A stretch of DNA of 64,000 bases from Actinoplanes campanulatus (GCF_014647795.1 NZ_BMPW01000017.1:124001-188000); one strand, 5' to 3'. Numbered from the stretch's first letter, positions 9,432 through 18,723 are shown. Notes: a model not told the origin generated them from the sequence alone. Program-made: numbers and translations.

Positions 9432-10058
9432 CTACGGCAGGCGGCGGTCCAGCATGGCCACCCCCGGACCGTCCAGGTCCGGCAGGGCCGCCCGCCGCCC
9501 GGCCAGCGCCAGCATCACCGCCTCGCCCGGACCGCGCACGACCGGCCCGTCACCCCACGCCCAGTCCACATCGGTGCTCTCGAACCGCAGCCCCGCCGGC
9601 CGGCGCCGCGGCGTGAACCCGACCGCCCGCCCACCGACCAGGAAGTCGAGGGAGATCCGCAGCCGCTCCGGCCGCAATTCACCGGTCAGGCCCAGCGGCC
9701 GCCGGATGTCCTGCTGATGGATCTGCAGATCGGTGAGCGCCCCCGGATAGCCGACGATCGGCGGCCGGAACGGGTTCTCCGCATGCGCGCGCAGGATCGC
9801 CGCGAGCTCCCGGGCCGGGCGTGTGGCGGTCGTGGCGGCCAGCCGCGCGTTCGCCCTGTGCACGTTGAACCCGCTGCGCACCAGCACCCTCAGCGCGGCG
9901 GCGTTCCCGGTGGCGACCACGGTGACCAGATGCCCGACGACCTCCTTGACCGTCCACGCCGAACACAGGCTCGGCGCGCGCAGTTGCCCGGGTGTCAGCG
10001 TGTCGGTGAGGTCGGCCAGGCTGCGGCGTTCGTCGGCGATCATCCCCGTGATGCTCAC
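9432..10058 (-). CDS. DinB/MDMPI-type (maleylpyruvate isomerase family) protein
   Basis: A 208-aa four-helix-bundle protein of the mycothiol-dependent maleylpyruvate isomerase N-terminal family. The motif CSAWTVKEVVGHLVT at about 45-60 and the later LQIHQQDIRRPLG supply the expected metal-binding histidines. The GTG at 10058 shares GTGA with the stop of the TetR gene upstream, so the two are translationally coupled; an internal ATG at 10043 is the alternative start. Specific substrate unknown. Confidence 0.75.
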   Translation of the reverse strand: MSITGMIADERRSLADLTDTLTPGQLRAPSLCSAWTVKEVVGHLVTVVATGNAAALRVLVRSGFNVHRANARLAATTATRPARELAAILRAHAENPFRPPIVGYPGALTDLQIHQQDIRRPLGLTGELRPERLRISLDFLVGGRAVGFTPRRRPAGLRFESTDVDWAWGDGPVVRGPGEAVMLALAGRRAALPDLDGPGVAMLDRRLP

Positions 10059-10672
10059 CCGGGCGACACTACTCCGGTGACGAAGGCTCCGGCCCGCGCC
10101 GCGACGGCCGTGTCCGCGGCCGCCCGGTCGGCCAGGCCTTCGTCCGGGCCGGTCCGCAGCAGCACGAGCTCGTGATACAGCGGGGCGGTCGCGGCGACCA
10201 GCAGCCGCCGGGCGTCGGTGCCGGCCGGGATCTCGGACCGGCCGGCCGCCCGCGCCACGATCACCGCACACCGGTCGTACCGGTCCGCCCAGAACGCCCG
10301 CAGCGCCTCGGCGGCCCGCGCGGACCGGAACGACGCCGCGATCAGCGCCGTGGTGATCGGCGGATCGCCGGTGAGCGCGGCGAACACCTCCCGGTTCAGC
10401 GCGGCCAGATCGCCGTCTAGGGTGCCGGTGTCCGCCGGCCGCCAGTCGTCGCCGGCCGCCTCGGCCAGCACGTCGGCGAGCAGCCCGCCGACGTCGCGCC
10501 AGCGCCGGTAGACGGTGGTGCGGTGCACGCCGCAGCTTGCGGCGACCGTGTCGATGCTCAAGCCGTCGTAGCCGTGGTCGACGAGCTGGGTGACGACCGC
10601 GTCCAGGACCCGGCGGCGGACGTCGGCGCTGCGGCCGCCGGGGCGGCGGATCGGTCGGTTCACGCTTCCCAC
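10055..10672 (-). CDS. TetR family regulator
   Basis: A 205-aa TetR protein. The HTH lies at about 30-70 (IDTVAASCGVHRTTVYRRW) and the ligand domain occupies the rest. GTG codons at 10672 and 10663 are both possible; neither has a clear ribosome site, and the operator-like palindrome begins two bases upstream of 10672, which would suit a leaderless message. It is divergent from the propeller gene at 10709 and coupled to the DinB gene downstream, so it probably represses both directions from one operator. Confidence 0.85.
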   Translation of the reverse strand: MGSVNRPIRRPGGRSADVRRRVLDAVVTQLVDHGYDGLSIDTVAASCGVHRTTVYRRWRDVGGLLADVLAEAAGDDWRPADTGTLDGDLAALNREVFAALTGDPPITTALIAASFRSARAAEALRAFWADRYDRCAVIVARAAGRSEIPAGTDARRLLVAATAPLYHELVLLRTGPDEGLADRAAADTAVAARAGAFVTGVVSPG

Positions 10673-10673
10673 T

Positions 10674-10697
10674 CTAATGCAACATGTGTAGCGTTAG
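10674..10697. promoter_or_regulatory. Palindromic TetR operator
   Basis: Two 11-bp arms, CTAATGCAACA and TGTAGCGTTAG, flank a 2-bp centre; 9 of 11 positions are complementary. The site fills the gap between the divergent TetR gene and the virginiamycin-B-lyase-like gene, and sits directly at both start codons. Confidence 0.65.
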
Positions 10698-10708
10698 GGG
10701 GTATGGAT

Positions 10709-11557
10709 ATGGTCACCACCCCACCCGGTCCGTATGCGATCACCACCGGCCCCGACCGCGCCCTGTGGTTCACCCTCGTCCACAGTCATCAGGTGGCCCG
10801 GCTCGAACCCGGCGGACGACCACAGACGTACGACATCGGCCCCGCCACCGGCCCGATGATCATCACGGTGGGCCCGGACGGCGCCCTCTGGTTCACCAGC
10901 CGCTCCCACCACATCGGCCGGCTCACCACCACCGGCGACCTCGCGCTGTTCACCGCCCCCACCCCGGAGTCCGGCCCCTACGGCATCACCGCCGGTCCCG
11001 ACGGCGCGCTGTGGTTCACCCAGTCCACCGCCGGCCGGATCGCCCGCATCACCACCACCGGCGACATCACCGAATTCCCGGCGACCGGCGGTTTCCCGTC
11101 GGCGATCACCGCCGGCCCGGACGGCGCCCTCTGGTTCACCCGCAACCAGGCCAACACCATCGGCCGCATCACCACCACCGGCGACGTGACCGATTTCGAT
11201 CTGCCCACTCCGCAGGCCGGCCCGGTCGGCATCACCGCCGGCCCCGACGGCGCGCTCTGGTTCACCGAGATCCTCGCCGGCCAGATCGGCCGGATCACCA
11301 CCGACGGCACGATCACCGAGTTCCCGCTGCCCGACCGCGCCGGCCGCCCGCACGCCATCACCACCGGACCGGACGGCCGCCTCTGGTTCACCGAATGGGC
11401 CGGCAACCGGCTCACCACGATCACCGCCGACGGCCACCTCGAAGGCCACGACCTGCCCCTGCCGGACAGCGAACCCCACGGCCTCACCCTCGGCCCCGAC
11501 AACGCCGTCTGGACCGTCCTGGAGATCGGCGCCCTAGTCCGGCTCCCCACCACCTGA
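10709..11557 (+). CDS. vgb: Virginiamycin B lyase-like beta-propeller
   Basis: A 282-aa protein built of six to seven repeats of the type GITAGPDGALWFT(E/Q), the fingerprint of Vgb/streptogramin lyase propellers. Known Vgb linearises type B streptogramins by elimination with a His and Mg-binding acids in the later blades; here GRPHAITTGPDGRLWFTEW and SEPHGLTLGPD carry the plausible His/Glu set. AGGGGG at 10696-10701 is seven bases from ATG 10709 but only one base from ATG 10703, which decides the start. No signal peptide is present. Drug specificity is not proven; many environmental Vgb-like proteins have unknown substrates. Confidence 0.8.
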   Translation: MVTTPPGPYAITTGPDRALWFTLVHSHQVARLEPGGRPQTYDIGPATGPMIITVGPDGALWFTSRSHHIGRLTTTGDLALFTAPTPESGPYGITAGPDGALWFTQSTAGRIARITTTGDITEFPATGGFPSAITAGPDGALWFTRNQANTIGRITTTGDVTDFDLPTPQAGPVGITAGPDGALWFTEILAGQIGRITTDGTITEFPLPDRAGRPHAITTGPDGRLWFTEWAGNRLTTITADGHLEGHDLPLPDSEPHGLTLGPDNAVWTVLEIGALVRLPTT

Positions 11558-11661
11558 GCCCCGGCGGCTCCGGGCCCGGTCACGGCCATCTCCGTCATTG
11601 CGCACACGCTGAGGGAAGATCGGCACCTGCTGAACCATCGGCGCTCGAACCGCAGATGTGG

Positions 11662-11705
11662 ACGCAGCCCCGGACCGGTCGCGATGGACCGGTCCGGGGC
11701 TGCGT
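11662..11705. terminator. Strong bidirectional terminator
   Basis: A perfect 19-bp inverted repeat (ACGCAGCCCCGGACCGGTC and its complement) with a 6-nt loop GCGATG lies between the converging propeller gene (ends 11557) and the MFS exporter (ends 11729). Confidence 0.8.
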
Positions 11706-11728
11706 CGGTGGTGGGTCAGCCGCGGCTG

Positions 11729-13321
11729 TCAGGCCGTGACCGTGGCCTTCGCCTCGGTGGGCGTGTCGCCGGCGTCCTGCGGCTGGTCCTTGTCGGCGGC
11801 GAAGCCACGCAGCGGGACGTGCCGGATGGCCAGGGCGACCAGGAGTCCCGCGGCGGCGATGATCGCGGCCCAGGTGAAGACGGCGCCGACGCCGTCGGTG
11901 ACGGCCTGCTGAAACAGATGCCGGGCGGCCTCGGGCAGGCTGCGCAGCAGCTCCGGCGTCATCCGCGCCGCCGAGTCTCCCCCGTCACCGGCCGGGCCGG
12001 CGTTCGAGGTGATGGACCCGGTCAGGGTGTGCGCGTAGATGGAGCCGAGGATGGACACGCCCAAGGAGCCGCCCATGTTGCGCAGGAAGGTGGCCGCTCC
12101 GGTGGCCGCGCCGATGTCGCGAAGCGGCGCGCTGTTCTGGGCGATGAGCATGGTGGTCTGCATGAGGCAGCCCATGCCGAGGCCGAGCACGACCATGTAG
12201 AGGGCGGTGACCGTCTTGCTGGTGTCGGTGCCCATGGTGGCGAACAGGGCGAGCCCGGCGGCCATCAGGACGGTGCCGGCGATCGGCAGGGCACGGTAGT
12301 GGCCGGTCCTGCTGATCAGGGCGCCGCCGGCGAGCGAGGTCACCATCATGGCGACCATCATCGGCATGAGCAGCAGCCCGCTGTTGGTGGCGGACGCGCC
12401 CTGCACGAACTGCTGGAACTGGGGCAGGAACGTCATCCCGCCGAACATGGCGAAACCGACGATGAAGCTGAGCGTGCCGGCGAGGGTGAAGTTGCGGTTG
12501 CGGAACACCGTCAGCGGCATGATCGGCTCGGCGGCGCGGCGCTCGACGACCACGAACGCGACGAACGCGGCCACGGTCAGCGCGGCCAGGCCGAGGATCT
12601 GCGGCGAGCTCCAGTCGTACTCGGTGCCGCCCCAGCTCGTGATCAGCACCAGCGCGGTGATCCACGTGGTGAGCAGCGCCGACCCGGTCCAGTCGATGCG
12701 CGCCTTGCCGGTGCCACGGGGCAGCTTGGCCAGGGTGAACCAGCAGACGGCCAGGGCGACCACGCCCAGCGGCAGATTGACGTAGAACGCCCAGCGCCAG
12801 TTGAGGTGGTCGGTGATGAAGCCGCCGACCAGCGGGCCGCCGATCATGGCCGCCGGCATGACCGCCATCATCACGCCCTGGTACTTGCCGCGCTCGCGGG
12901 GCGGCACGATCTCGGCCAGGACGGCCATGACGCCGACCATGAGGCCGCCGGCGCCGAGGCCCTGCAGGGCACGGAAGCCGACCAGCTCGGCCATGTTCTG
13001 CGACATGCCGCACAGCACGGAGCCGATCAGGAAGATCGCGATGGACGTGATGAAGGTGATGCGGCGCCCGAGCAGGTCACCGAGCTTGCCCCAGATCGGG
13101 GTGGCCACGGTCGAGGCGAGGATGTAGCCGGTGGTCACCCAGGCCAGGTGGTTGAGACCGCCGAGATCACCCAGGATCGTGGGCAGTGCCGGGGCCACGA
13201 TCATGTTGTCGAGCATGGCGAGCAGCATGGCGATGGCCAGCCCCGCCGTGGTCGCCAGGATCTCGCGGTGGCTGAACCTCGGGGGTGCCATCGGTGCGGT
13301 GTCCGCAGGGGTGGACGTCAA
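11729..13321 (-). CDS. EmrB/QacA-type (DHA2) MFS drug exporter, 14 TM
   Basis: A 530-aa integral membrane proton-driven exporter. Motif A appears as GKLGDLLGRRITF and motif C-like GGPLVGGFITDHLNWRWAFYVN in TM5/6, typical for 14-helix DHA2 pumps; hydrophobic segments run throughout, with an acidic/Thr-rich cytosolic tail. Start: a TTG at 13321 has AAGGAAGG eight bases upstream; the ATG at 13291 is the alternative. It is divergent from a TetR regulator with a 40-bp palindromic operator between them, the classic repressor/pump arrangement. Confidence 0.9.
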   Translation of the reverse strand: MTSTPADTAPMAPPRFSHREILATTAGLAIAMLLAMLDNMIVAPALPTILGDLGGLNHLAWVTTGYILASTVATPIWGKLGDLLGRRITFITSIAIFLIGSVLCGMSQNMAELVGFRALQGLGAGGLMVGVMAVLAEIVPPRERGKYQGVMMAVMPAAMIGGPLVGGFITDHLNWRWAFYVNLPLGVVALAVCWFTLAKLPRGTGKARIDWTGSALLTTWITALVLITSWGGTEYDWSSPQILGLAALTVAAFVAFVVVERRAAEPIMPLTVFRNRNFTLAGTLSFIVGFAMFGGMTFLPQFQQFVQGASATNSGLLLMPMMVAMMVTSLAGGALISRTGHYRALPIAGTVLMAAGLALFATMGTDTSKTVTALYMVVLGLGMGCLMQTTMLIAQNSAPLRDIGAATGAATFLRNMGGSLGVSILGSIYAHTLTGSITSNAGPAGDGGDSAARMTPELLRSLPEAARHLFQQAVTDGVGAVFTWAAIIAAAGLLVALAIRHVPLRGFAADKDQPQDAGDTPTEAKATVTA

Positions 13322-13394
13322 AATGCTTGCCTTCCTTCGACGATCGCATTGCCGCTCGGCGGCCGGGACTCGCGGGCACTCACCCGCATCCTTT

Positions 13395-13434
13395 ACTTGC
13401 CGACAGGTAAGTTGTAACTTACCGGTCGGCAAGT
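13395..13434. promoter_or_regulatory. 40-bp near-perfect palindrome, TetR operator
   Basis: Arms of 19 bp (13395-13413 and 13416-13434) around a 2-bp centre differ at a single position. Each arm is itself a degenerate palindrome of the form ACTTRCC-N6-GGYAAGT, so two dimers could bind side by side as QacR does on its operator. It lies between the exporter start (13321) and its TetR gene (13483). Confidence 0.8.
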
Positions 13435-13482
13435 TAGCAACTATGCTGAGGACCACCGGGCACAGGGGGAAGAGGGGCAGGC

Positions 13483-14034
13483 GTGTCGAGACGGCAGAGT
13501 GACACCAAGGCCGACATCCGACGGGTGGCACTGGAGCTGTTCACCCAGCGCGGCTACGAGGCCACCTCACTGCGCGAGATCGCCGAGCGCCTGGGCGTCA
13601 CCAAAGCCGCGCTGTATTACCACTTCCACAGCAAGGAAGACATCGTCCGGTCCCTGTTCGGCGAGCACCTGGCCGCCCTGGACGACCTGGTCGCCTGGGC
13701 CACCCAGCAGCCCCCCGGGCCGGACCTGCGCGCCGAGGTCATCGACCGCATGCTGCGCCTGAGCCTCGACCACGGCCGGCAGACCATGCAGTTCGCCCTG
13801 GCCAACCAGCACGTCGTCCGGGACCTGCATCCCGGCAAGGAGAACATGTTCGAGCGGCTGCGCACGCTGTTCGAGGTCGTCACCGGCCCCGACGCCGGCG
13901 TCGAGGAGACCCTGCGGATCCGGGTCGCGCTGCTCAGCATCAACACCACCGTGTTCGCCGCCCAGGGGCTCGGCGCCACCGACGAACAGATCGCCGCCGC
14001 CGTCCGCGACATCGCCCACCGGCTCACCCGGTAG
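13483..14034 (+). CDS. TetR family repressor of the adjacent MFS pump
   Basis: A 183-aa TetR protein. The HTH is at about 25-50 (SLREIAERLGVTKAALYYHF), followed by a helical ligand domain. The GTG at 13483 has AGGGGCAGG just upstream. Its position divergent from the MFS gene across a 40-bp palindrome indicates it represses the pump and itself; the inducer is unknown. Confidence 0.88.
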   Translation: MSRRQSDTKADIRRVALELFTQRGYEATSLREIAERLGVTKAALYYHFHSKEDIVRSLFGEHLAALDDLVAWATQQPPGPDLRAEVIDRMLRLSLDHGRQTMQFALANQHVVRDLHPGKENMFERLRTLFEVVTGPDAGVEETLRIRVALLSINTTVFAAQGLGATDEQIAAAVRDIAHRLTR

Positions 14035-14084
14035 CCGCCTATTGAGGTCGGGAAGTGTCCTGACCGGTCCCTAGCGTGGGCCGC

Positions 14085-15233
14085 ATGACCAACAGCGAAC
14101 CGGGCCTGCGCCCGTTCCGGATCGACATCCCGCAATCGCAGCTCGACGATCTGAAGACCCGTCTGGCCGGCACGCGGTGGCCGCAGGAGCTTCCCGGAGT
14201 CGGCTGGAGCCGCGGCGTTCCCGTCGGTTACCTGCGGGAGGTCGCCGACTACTGGCGCACCGGCTACGACTGGCGGGCCCACGAGACGGCCCTCAACCGG
14301 TACCCGCAGCACCTGACCACCATCGACGGGCAGAACCTGCATTTCCTGCACGTGCCTTCACCCGAGCCGGACGCCACGCCGCTGATCCTGCTGCACGGCT
14401 GGCCCGGCAGCGTGGTCGACTTCCTCGACGTCATCGGGCCCCTGTCGGATCCCGGCAGCCACGGCGGCGACCCCGCCGACGCCTTCCACCTGGTGATCCC
14501 GTCGCTGCCGGGATTCGGGTTCTCCACCCCACTGGCCGGGCCCGGCATGAACGCGGCCCGCATCGCCGCAATCCTCAACGAGCTGATGTCCCGGCTCGGA
14601 TACGACCGGTACGGCGTACACGGCTACGACTGGGGCGCGTGGATCGGCCCCAAAGTGGGCGAACAGGACCCGCGGCGGGTCATCGGCGTTCACCTCACCG
14701 CGATGGTCACCCTCCCGGCCGGCACCGACGGGGAGATCGACAGCCTCGACGCAGCCGACCAGCGACGCTGGCAGGGCATGCAGAGCTACAACGACGGCTA
14801 CCTGCAATGCAACGCCAAACGCCCACAAACCGTCGGGTACGCCCTGACCGACTCCCCCGCCGGCCAGCTCGCCTGGATCGTGGAGAAATTCAAGGAGCAC
14901 ACCGACCCGCCAGAGGGACTGCCGGAGGACAGCATCGACCGCGACCGCATCCTCACCGACGTGTCGATCTACTGGCTGACCGGCACCGCCGCCTCCGCCG
15001 CCCAGATCTACTACGAGGAGTTCACCGCGACCCCACCCGGCAGCGGCGGGCGCTCGACCGTGCCCACCGGCGTCCTCGTCTCCGCCCAGGACCTCGCGAT
15101 CCGGCCGTGGGCCGAACGTGACCACCACATCGTGCACTGGACCGAACTCGGCAAGGGCGGGCACTTCCTCGCCATGGAAGCACCCGCACTCCTGGTCGAC
15201 GACATCCGGACGTTCTTCCGGAAACTACGGTAG
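14085..15233 (+). CDS. Epoxide hydrolase with EHN domain
   Basis: A 382-aa alpha/beta-hydrolase of the microsomal-type epoxide hydrolase group. The N-terminal EHN domain (about 5-110) is followed by the oxyanion motif LHGWPGS, nucleophile elbow GYDWGAW (Asp), and the late catalytic His in [18 protein letters not shown] may carry the charge-relay acid. Expected reaction: epoxide to vicinal diol through a covalent aspartyl ester. The ATG at 14085 is preferred over an in-frame GTG at 14076. Single gene, converging on a lipoprotein gene with a hairpin between. Confidence 0.88.
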   Translation: MTNSEPGLRPFRIDIPQSQLDDLKTRLAGTRWPQELPGVGWSRGVPVGYLREVADYWRTGYDWRAHETALNRYPQHLTTIDGQNLHFLHVPSPEPDATPLILLHGWPGSVVDFLDVIGPLSDPGSHGGDPADAFHLVIPSLPGFGFSTPLAGPGMNAARIAAILNELMSRLGYDRYGVHGYDWGAWIGPKVGEQDPRRVIGVHLTAMVTLPAGTDGEIDSLDAADQRRWQGMQSYNDGYLQCNAKRPQTVGYALTDSPAGQLAWIVEKFKEHTDPPEGLPEDSIDRDRILTDVSIYWLTGTAASAAQIYYEEFTATPPGSGGRSTVPTGVLVSAQDLAIRPWAERDHHIVHWTELGKGGHFLAMEAPALLVDDIRTFFRKLR

Positions 15234-15242
15234 GCACAAGGC

Positions 15243-15271
15243 CCCCGCCCGGTGTCAGCCACCGGGCGGGG
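15243..15271. terminator. Terminator hairpin between converging genes
   Basis: An 11-bp GC stem (CCCCGCCCGGT / ACCGGGCGGGG) with a 7-nt loop lies just after the epoxide hydrolase and overlaps the last codons of the lipoprotein gene (ending PPGG). Confidence 0.6.
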
Positions 15272-16064
15272 CGTCCGACGGCAGCGGCGGCGCCGACGTC
15301 ACGAAACGCCCCGGCGCCGGCAGATCCGCGCACCGCGCCGTGGGGAACGACGCATCCGCTTTGCGGATCGCCGCGCAGCCCGCCGTCCCGGTACGCGCCA
15401 CCAGCGACCAGCCCGTCGCACCGGCGCGCAGGAAGTATCGGCGGACCGCGGTGTTCACCTCGCAGCCCGGCCGCACCTCGGCACCGCACGCGGCCGGGTC
15501 ATCAGGGACGGTCATGACCAGCCAGTCCGCGTCACACGACTCGACCGAGCCCTGGGAGTGACGTGACACGTCCAGGCCGCGCACCGCCGCCCGCGTCCAC
15601 GTCGCGTCACAGTGATCGCCGGGCGGGTTGCAGCCCAGCTCCGGATCACAACGCTGGTACACACCGCCACGCAGCACCCACGGCTGCTGGTTGACCGTCA
15701 CGACCCGGCTCCCGAACGCAGTCGCCGACGTCACCGTCACGCTCACCGGGGTGCTGCCGGGACAGACGCCGTGCACCGACGACAGCATCGACTCCTCGGT
15801 CACGGACACGAAGACTGTTCCGTTCTCCTCCTCCGTGCGAGCCACCCGCACGTTGCGGGAACACCCGTCCGGCCCGGTCAACGCCGCCACCCGCACCGTC
15901 ACCGCCCTGCTCCCGGGGCCGGGAGCCACCCCGGTCACGTCGGCCGCATGGGTGCTCCACTGCGCGGGCGTGCTCGACGGCGTGTCCTGCGGGCCGGTTC
16001 CCGGCCGGGCGCAGCCGGCCAGAGCCACGGCGAGCAGACAGAGACCGGAGACGATACGTCGCAT
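15255..16064 (-). CDS. Putative secreted lipoprotein
   Basis: A 269-aa protein with a lipoprotein signal peptide: RR, hydrophobic core GLCLLAVAL and lipobox LAGC with Cys about residue 18. The mature part is rich in cysteines (at least ten, including CDPELGCNPPGDHC) that probably form disulphides, and begins with a Thr/Ser/Pro linker. No recognised domain. Monocistronic, ending at the hairpin shared with the epoxide hydrolase. Confidence 0.75.
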   Translation of the reverse strand: MRRIVSGLCLLAVALAGCARPGTGPQDTPSSTPAQWSTHAADVTGVAPGPGSRAVTVRVAALTGPDGCSRNVRVARTEEENGTVFVSVTEESMLSSVHGVCPGSTPVSVTVTSATAFGSRVVTVNQQPWVLRGGVYQRCDPELGCNPPGDHCDATWTRAAVRGLDVSRHSQGSVESCDADWLVMTVPDDPAACGAEVRPGCEVNTAVRRYFLRAGATGWSLVARTGTAGCAAIRKADASFPTARCADLPAPGRFVTSAPPLPSDAPPGG

Positions 16065-16128
16065 GACCGGCCATTCTGCCCGACCCGCGTACAGCGCCCC
16101 TCACCCGTACCGCAGAAAAGGAAACCGC

Positions 16129-16611
16129 TCAGAGTGAGCAGAACGCCTCGATGGCGTCCAGATGCTCCGGCTGCAGGCCACGCCCAGGCTTCGGCGCGAT
16201 CAGCAGACCGCCGGCGGACAGCTCCTCGTGAACCGGCCCGCCGGCCGGCACCACCTCGTCGTCGGTCCAGATCAGACGCCGGCCCTCAGCGATCACCGCC
16301 CGCGCCGCTGCCAGCTTGACCGCCGGCGCCTGCCTGCTCGAGATCGGATGCGCCCACGCCCGCTCCAGCGGCGGCAACCCGAGCAGCCGCTCGATCTGCT
16401 CCGCGTCCGCACACCACGTCGTGCACCACCGCACCGCCACCAGGCCACTGCTGTGCAGCGCCCGCAGCCGGCCGACCAGGGCCGGCGCCCACCGGATCCG
16501 GTAGGCGACCCCGTCGCTGACGGCGATGCCGCTGCGCGGCGCGGCCCCCCAGCCGGGCCGGGAGGCGTTCAGCACGCCGTCGACGTCGAGCAACCACACC
16601 GGCGAGACCAC
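16129..16611 (-). CDS. HAD-like hydrolase family protein
   Basis: A 160-aa cytosolic protein. VWLLDVDGVLN near the N-terminus is the HAD motif I (both aspartates present), and RLIWTDDEV near residue 118 fits motif IV. No cap domain, and the length suits the small actinobacterial HAD proteins of unknown substrate. The GTG at 16611 is chosen because it starts just before the motif; the open frame continues into the neighbouring methyltransferase gene. Confidence 0.75.
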   Translation of the reverse strand: MVSPVWLLDVDGVLNASRPGWGAAPRSGIAVSDGVAYRIRWAPALVGRLRALHSSGLVAVRWCTTWCADAEQIERLLGLPPLERAWAHPISSRQAPAVKLAAARAVIAEGRRLIWTDDEVVPAGGPVHEELSAGGLLIAPKPGRGLQPEHLDAIEAFCSL

Positions 16612-16633
16612 GCCGCCGACTGTAGCCGCATAC

Positions 16634-17212
16634 TCACGCCGCTCCGGCCGTGAACAGCGTGTACCTGCCCAGCCGCCACGCCCGCCCACGCCCGGTCACC
16701 GCGGCCGCGACCAGTCCCGCCTGCCTGAACACCGCCGTGGTGAGCCCGGCCGACCGGCCGTGCCCGTCGATGTCGGCCACATGCAACCGGCCACCCGGCC
16801 GCAACACCCGCGCCACCTCCCGCAGCGCCCGGTCCCGGCCGCCGTCGTCGAGGTGGTGCAGCATCAGCGACGACAACACCACATCGAACACGCCGTCGCC
16901 GAACGGCAGATCACCCGCGTACGCCTGCCGGTAGCCGACCTGCGCCCCGGCCCGCTCCGCCTTGCGCCGGGCCCGCCGCAGCGCCGCCGGATCCGGGTCG
17001 ATGCCCACAGCGTCCACCCGCGGCCCGAGGCGCGCCTGCATGGTCAGCAGATTCCCGGTACCGCAGCCGATCTCCAGAACCCGGTCGCCGGCGCGCAGAC
17101 CGGCCTGCTCCAGCAGCCGCCGGTGCAGCCGGCCCGCCCCGGCCAGCCGGCTCAGCGGGTCGTACAACGGCAGCAGCCACGGCTTGCCGGCAGCCGGCAG
17201 ATAATCGGTCAT
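16634..17212 (-). CDS. Class I SAM-dependent methyltransferase
   Basis: A 192-aa methyltransferase_11/UbiE-like protein. The SAM-binding motif VLEIGCGTGNLL sits near residue 45, VDAVGIDPDP is motif II, and VVLSSLMLHHLDD and VLRPGGRLHVADI are motifs post-I/III. Substrate unknown. It is divergent from the AraC regulator (starts 88 bp apart), which suggests AraC control; 22 bp separate it from the HAD gene downstream. Confidence 0.85.
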   Translation of the reverse strand: MTDYLPAAGKPWLLPLYDPLSRLAGAGRLHRRLLEQAGLRAGDRVLEIGCGTGNLLTMQARLGPRVDAVGIDPDPAALRRARRKAERAGAQVGYRQAYAGDLPFGDGVFDVVLSSLMLHHLDDGGRDRALREVARVLRPGGRLHVADIDGHGRSAGLTTAVFRQAGLVAAAVTGRGRAWRLGRYTLFTAGAA

Positions 17213-17299
17213 CACAGCACTCCCCCTATGACAGGATGCGGTCGTACTGTCAGCGTCGTGCACGCTGCGACAGGCGACAACGGCCGATCCTCGGCCAGA

Positions 17300-18157
17300 A
17301 TGCGACGTTCTTCGGTTCCGCTGGTCGGATTCCCCCACCAGCCCGGCCAACCGGCGGTCGCCGTGGTCCGGCTGCCCCGCCACGACGTGCCGGTCACCGC
17401 CCACGCCCACGACTTCCTGGCACTGTTCTACGCCGACACCGCCGCAGACGACGTCCTCATCGACGGCCGCCGCTTCACCGTGTCACCCGGCGACCTGTTC
17501 GTCCTCGCCCCGGGCCAGGTCATCGCGTTCACCGGCGACTCACCCGCCACCACCGACGGCTGGGTCGTCTGGTTCCCCGCCGACGCCGTCCGCACCGGCG
17601 CCCACGTGTCCTGGCGCGCCCACCCGCTGCTGTTCCCGTTCGCCGCCGGCGCCGAACGCCCCCAACGGCTACGGATCCCACCGGCCGACCGGCCCGCCTG
17701 GACCGGCCGGTTCACCGCCCTGCACACCGAACTGACCGCCCGCCGCGACGGCTACCGCGAAGCCGCCCTCGCCCACCTCACCCTGCTGCTGGTGGCCGCC
17801 GCCCGGCACACCGCCAACCTCCCCGGCCAGCTCCGGGCCGCCGGTGAACCCCTGCTCGCCGCCGTCTTCGACGTCATCGAGAACCGGTTCACCGAACCCC
17901 TGTCACTGGCCGACGTCGCCGCCGACCTCGCGCTCACCGCGGGACACCTCACCACGGTCGTACGCCGCAAAACCGGCCGCACCGTCCAACAGTGGATCAC
18001 CCAGCGGCGGCTCCAGGAGGCCCGCCGGCTGCTGACCGAAACCGATCTGCCGGTCGCCGCGGTCAGCCGCCGCTGCGGCTACCCCGACGTCTCCTACTTC
18101 ACCAAACGGTTCCGCCTCGAACACGGCGTCACCCCGGCCCGGTGGCGCAGCACCTAA
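17300..18157 (+). CDS. AraC family regulator
   Basis: A 285-aa regulator. An N-terminal cupin arm (LPRHDVPVTAHAHDFLALFY, VSPGDLFVLAPGQ) precedes two C-terminal HTH motifs (LSLADVAADLALTAGHLTTVV and VAAVSRRCGYPDVSYFTKRF). The ATG at 17300 is chosen. It probably activates the divergent methyltransferase gene. Its stop overlaps the convergent DinB gene by four bases. Confidence 0.85.
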   Translation: MRRSSVPLVGFPHQPGQPAVAVVRLPRHDVPVTAHAHDFLALFYADTAADDVLIDGRRFTVSPGDLFVLAPGQVIAFTGDSPATTDGWVVWFPADAVRTGAHVSWRAHPLLFPFAAGAERPQRLRIPPADRPAWTGRFTALHTELTARRDGYREAALAHLTLLLVAAARHTANLPGQLRAAGEPLLAAVFDVIENRFTEPLSLADVAADLALTAGHLTTVVRRKTGRTVQQWITQRRLQEARRLLTETDLPVAAVSRRCGYPDVSYFTKRFRLEHGVTPARWRST

Positions 18158-18723
18158 CCGGCCCGCCACGACGGATCACGACCGGTCACCGCCAGCAACT
18201 GCGCGAACCGGTCCGCCTCCGCACCGACACTCACCGCCGGCCCGAACGCACCCATCTGCCGGCCCATCTCCCCCATCGAATCCAGGAACTCCGCCGTCGG
18301 CGGCAACAACGCCGGATCCACCTCGTACGGCTGCCCGGTGGCGTGTGCCAGATCCCAGCCGTGCACCACCAGGTCCACCACCATCATCAAACCGAGCGTC
18401 CGCTGCGGCAGGCCCATCCCCGGCGACACCCCGTCCAGCACCGCCGGATCCGACCACGCCGCGACCATCGCGACGGCCTCGACCGCGAAATCGTCGCGCC
18501 ACGCGCCGGTCAGACTGTCCGGAGTGACACTCCAGTCGACCTCCGCCCGCGCCGCCACCAGCTGAAAGTTGTGGACCACCTGAAACAGATGATTCAGCAG
18601 GTCACGAACCTTGAACTCGGCACACGGCGTGGCATGCCCGAGCTGCTCGTCACGCACCCCCGCCACCAGGGCCGTCACGGCGGGCACGGCACGGCCCAGC
18701 AGGTCACTGATCTCGGTAGACAT
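18154..18723 (-). CDS. TIGR03086-type DinB metal-binding protein
   Basis: A 189-aa maleylpyruvate-isomerase/DinB-fold protein of the TIGR03086 type. ATPCAEFKVRDLLNHLFQ and VVHGWDLAHATGQPY contain the metal-ligand histidines. Such proteins are numerous in actinomycetes and mostly uncharacterised. ATG at 18723. Confidence 0.8.
   Translation of the reverse strand: MSTEISDLLGRAVPAVTALVAGVRDEQLGHATPCAEFKVRDLLNHLFQVVHNFQLVAARAEVDWSVTPDSLTGAWRDDFAVEAVAMVAAWSDPAVLDGVSPGMGLPQRTLGLMMVVDLVVHGWDLAHATGQPYEVDPALLPPTAEFLDSMGEMGRQMGAFGPAVSVGAEADRFAQLLAVTGRDPSWRAG

Noticed and set aside
11684-13417. 577-codon plus-strand ORF opposite the MFS exporter
   Set aside because: Composition Gly/Asp/His/Gln-rich shadow; the opposite strand encodes a canonical 14-TM transporter.
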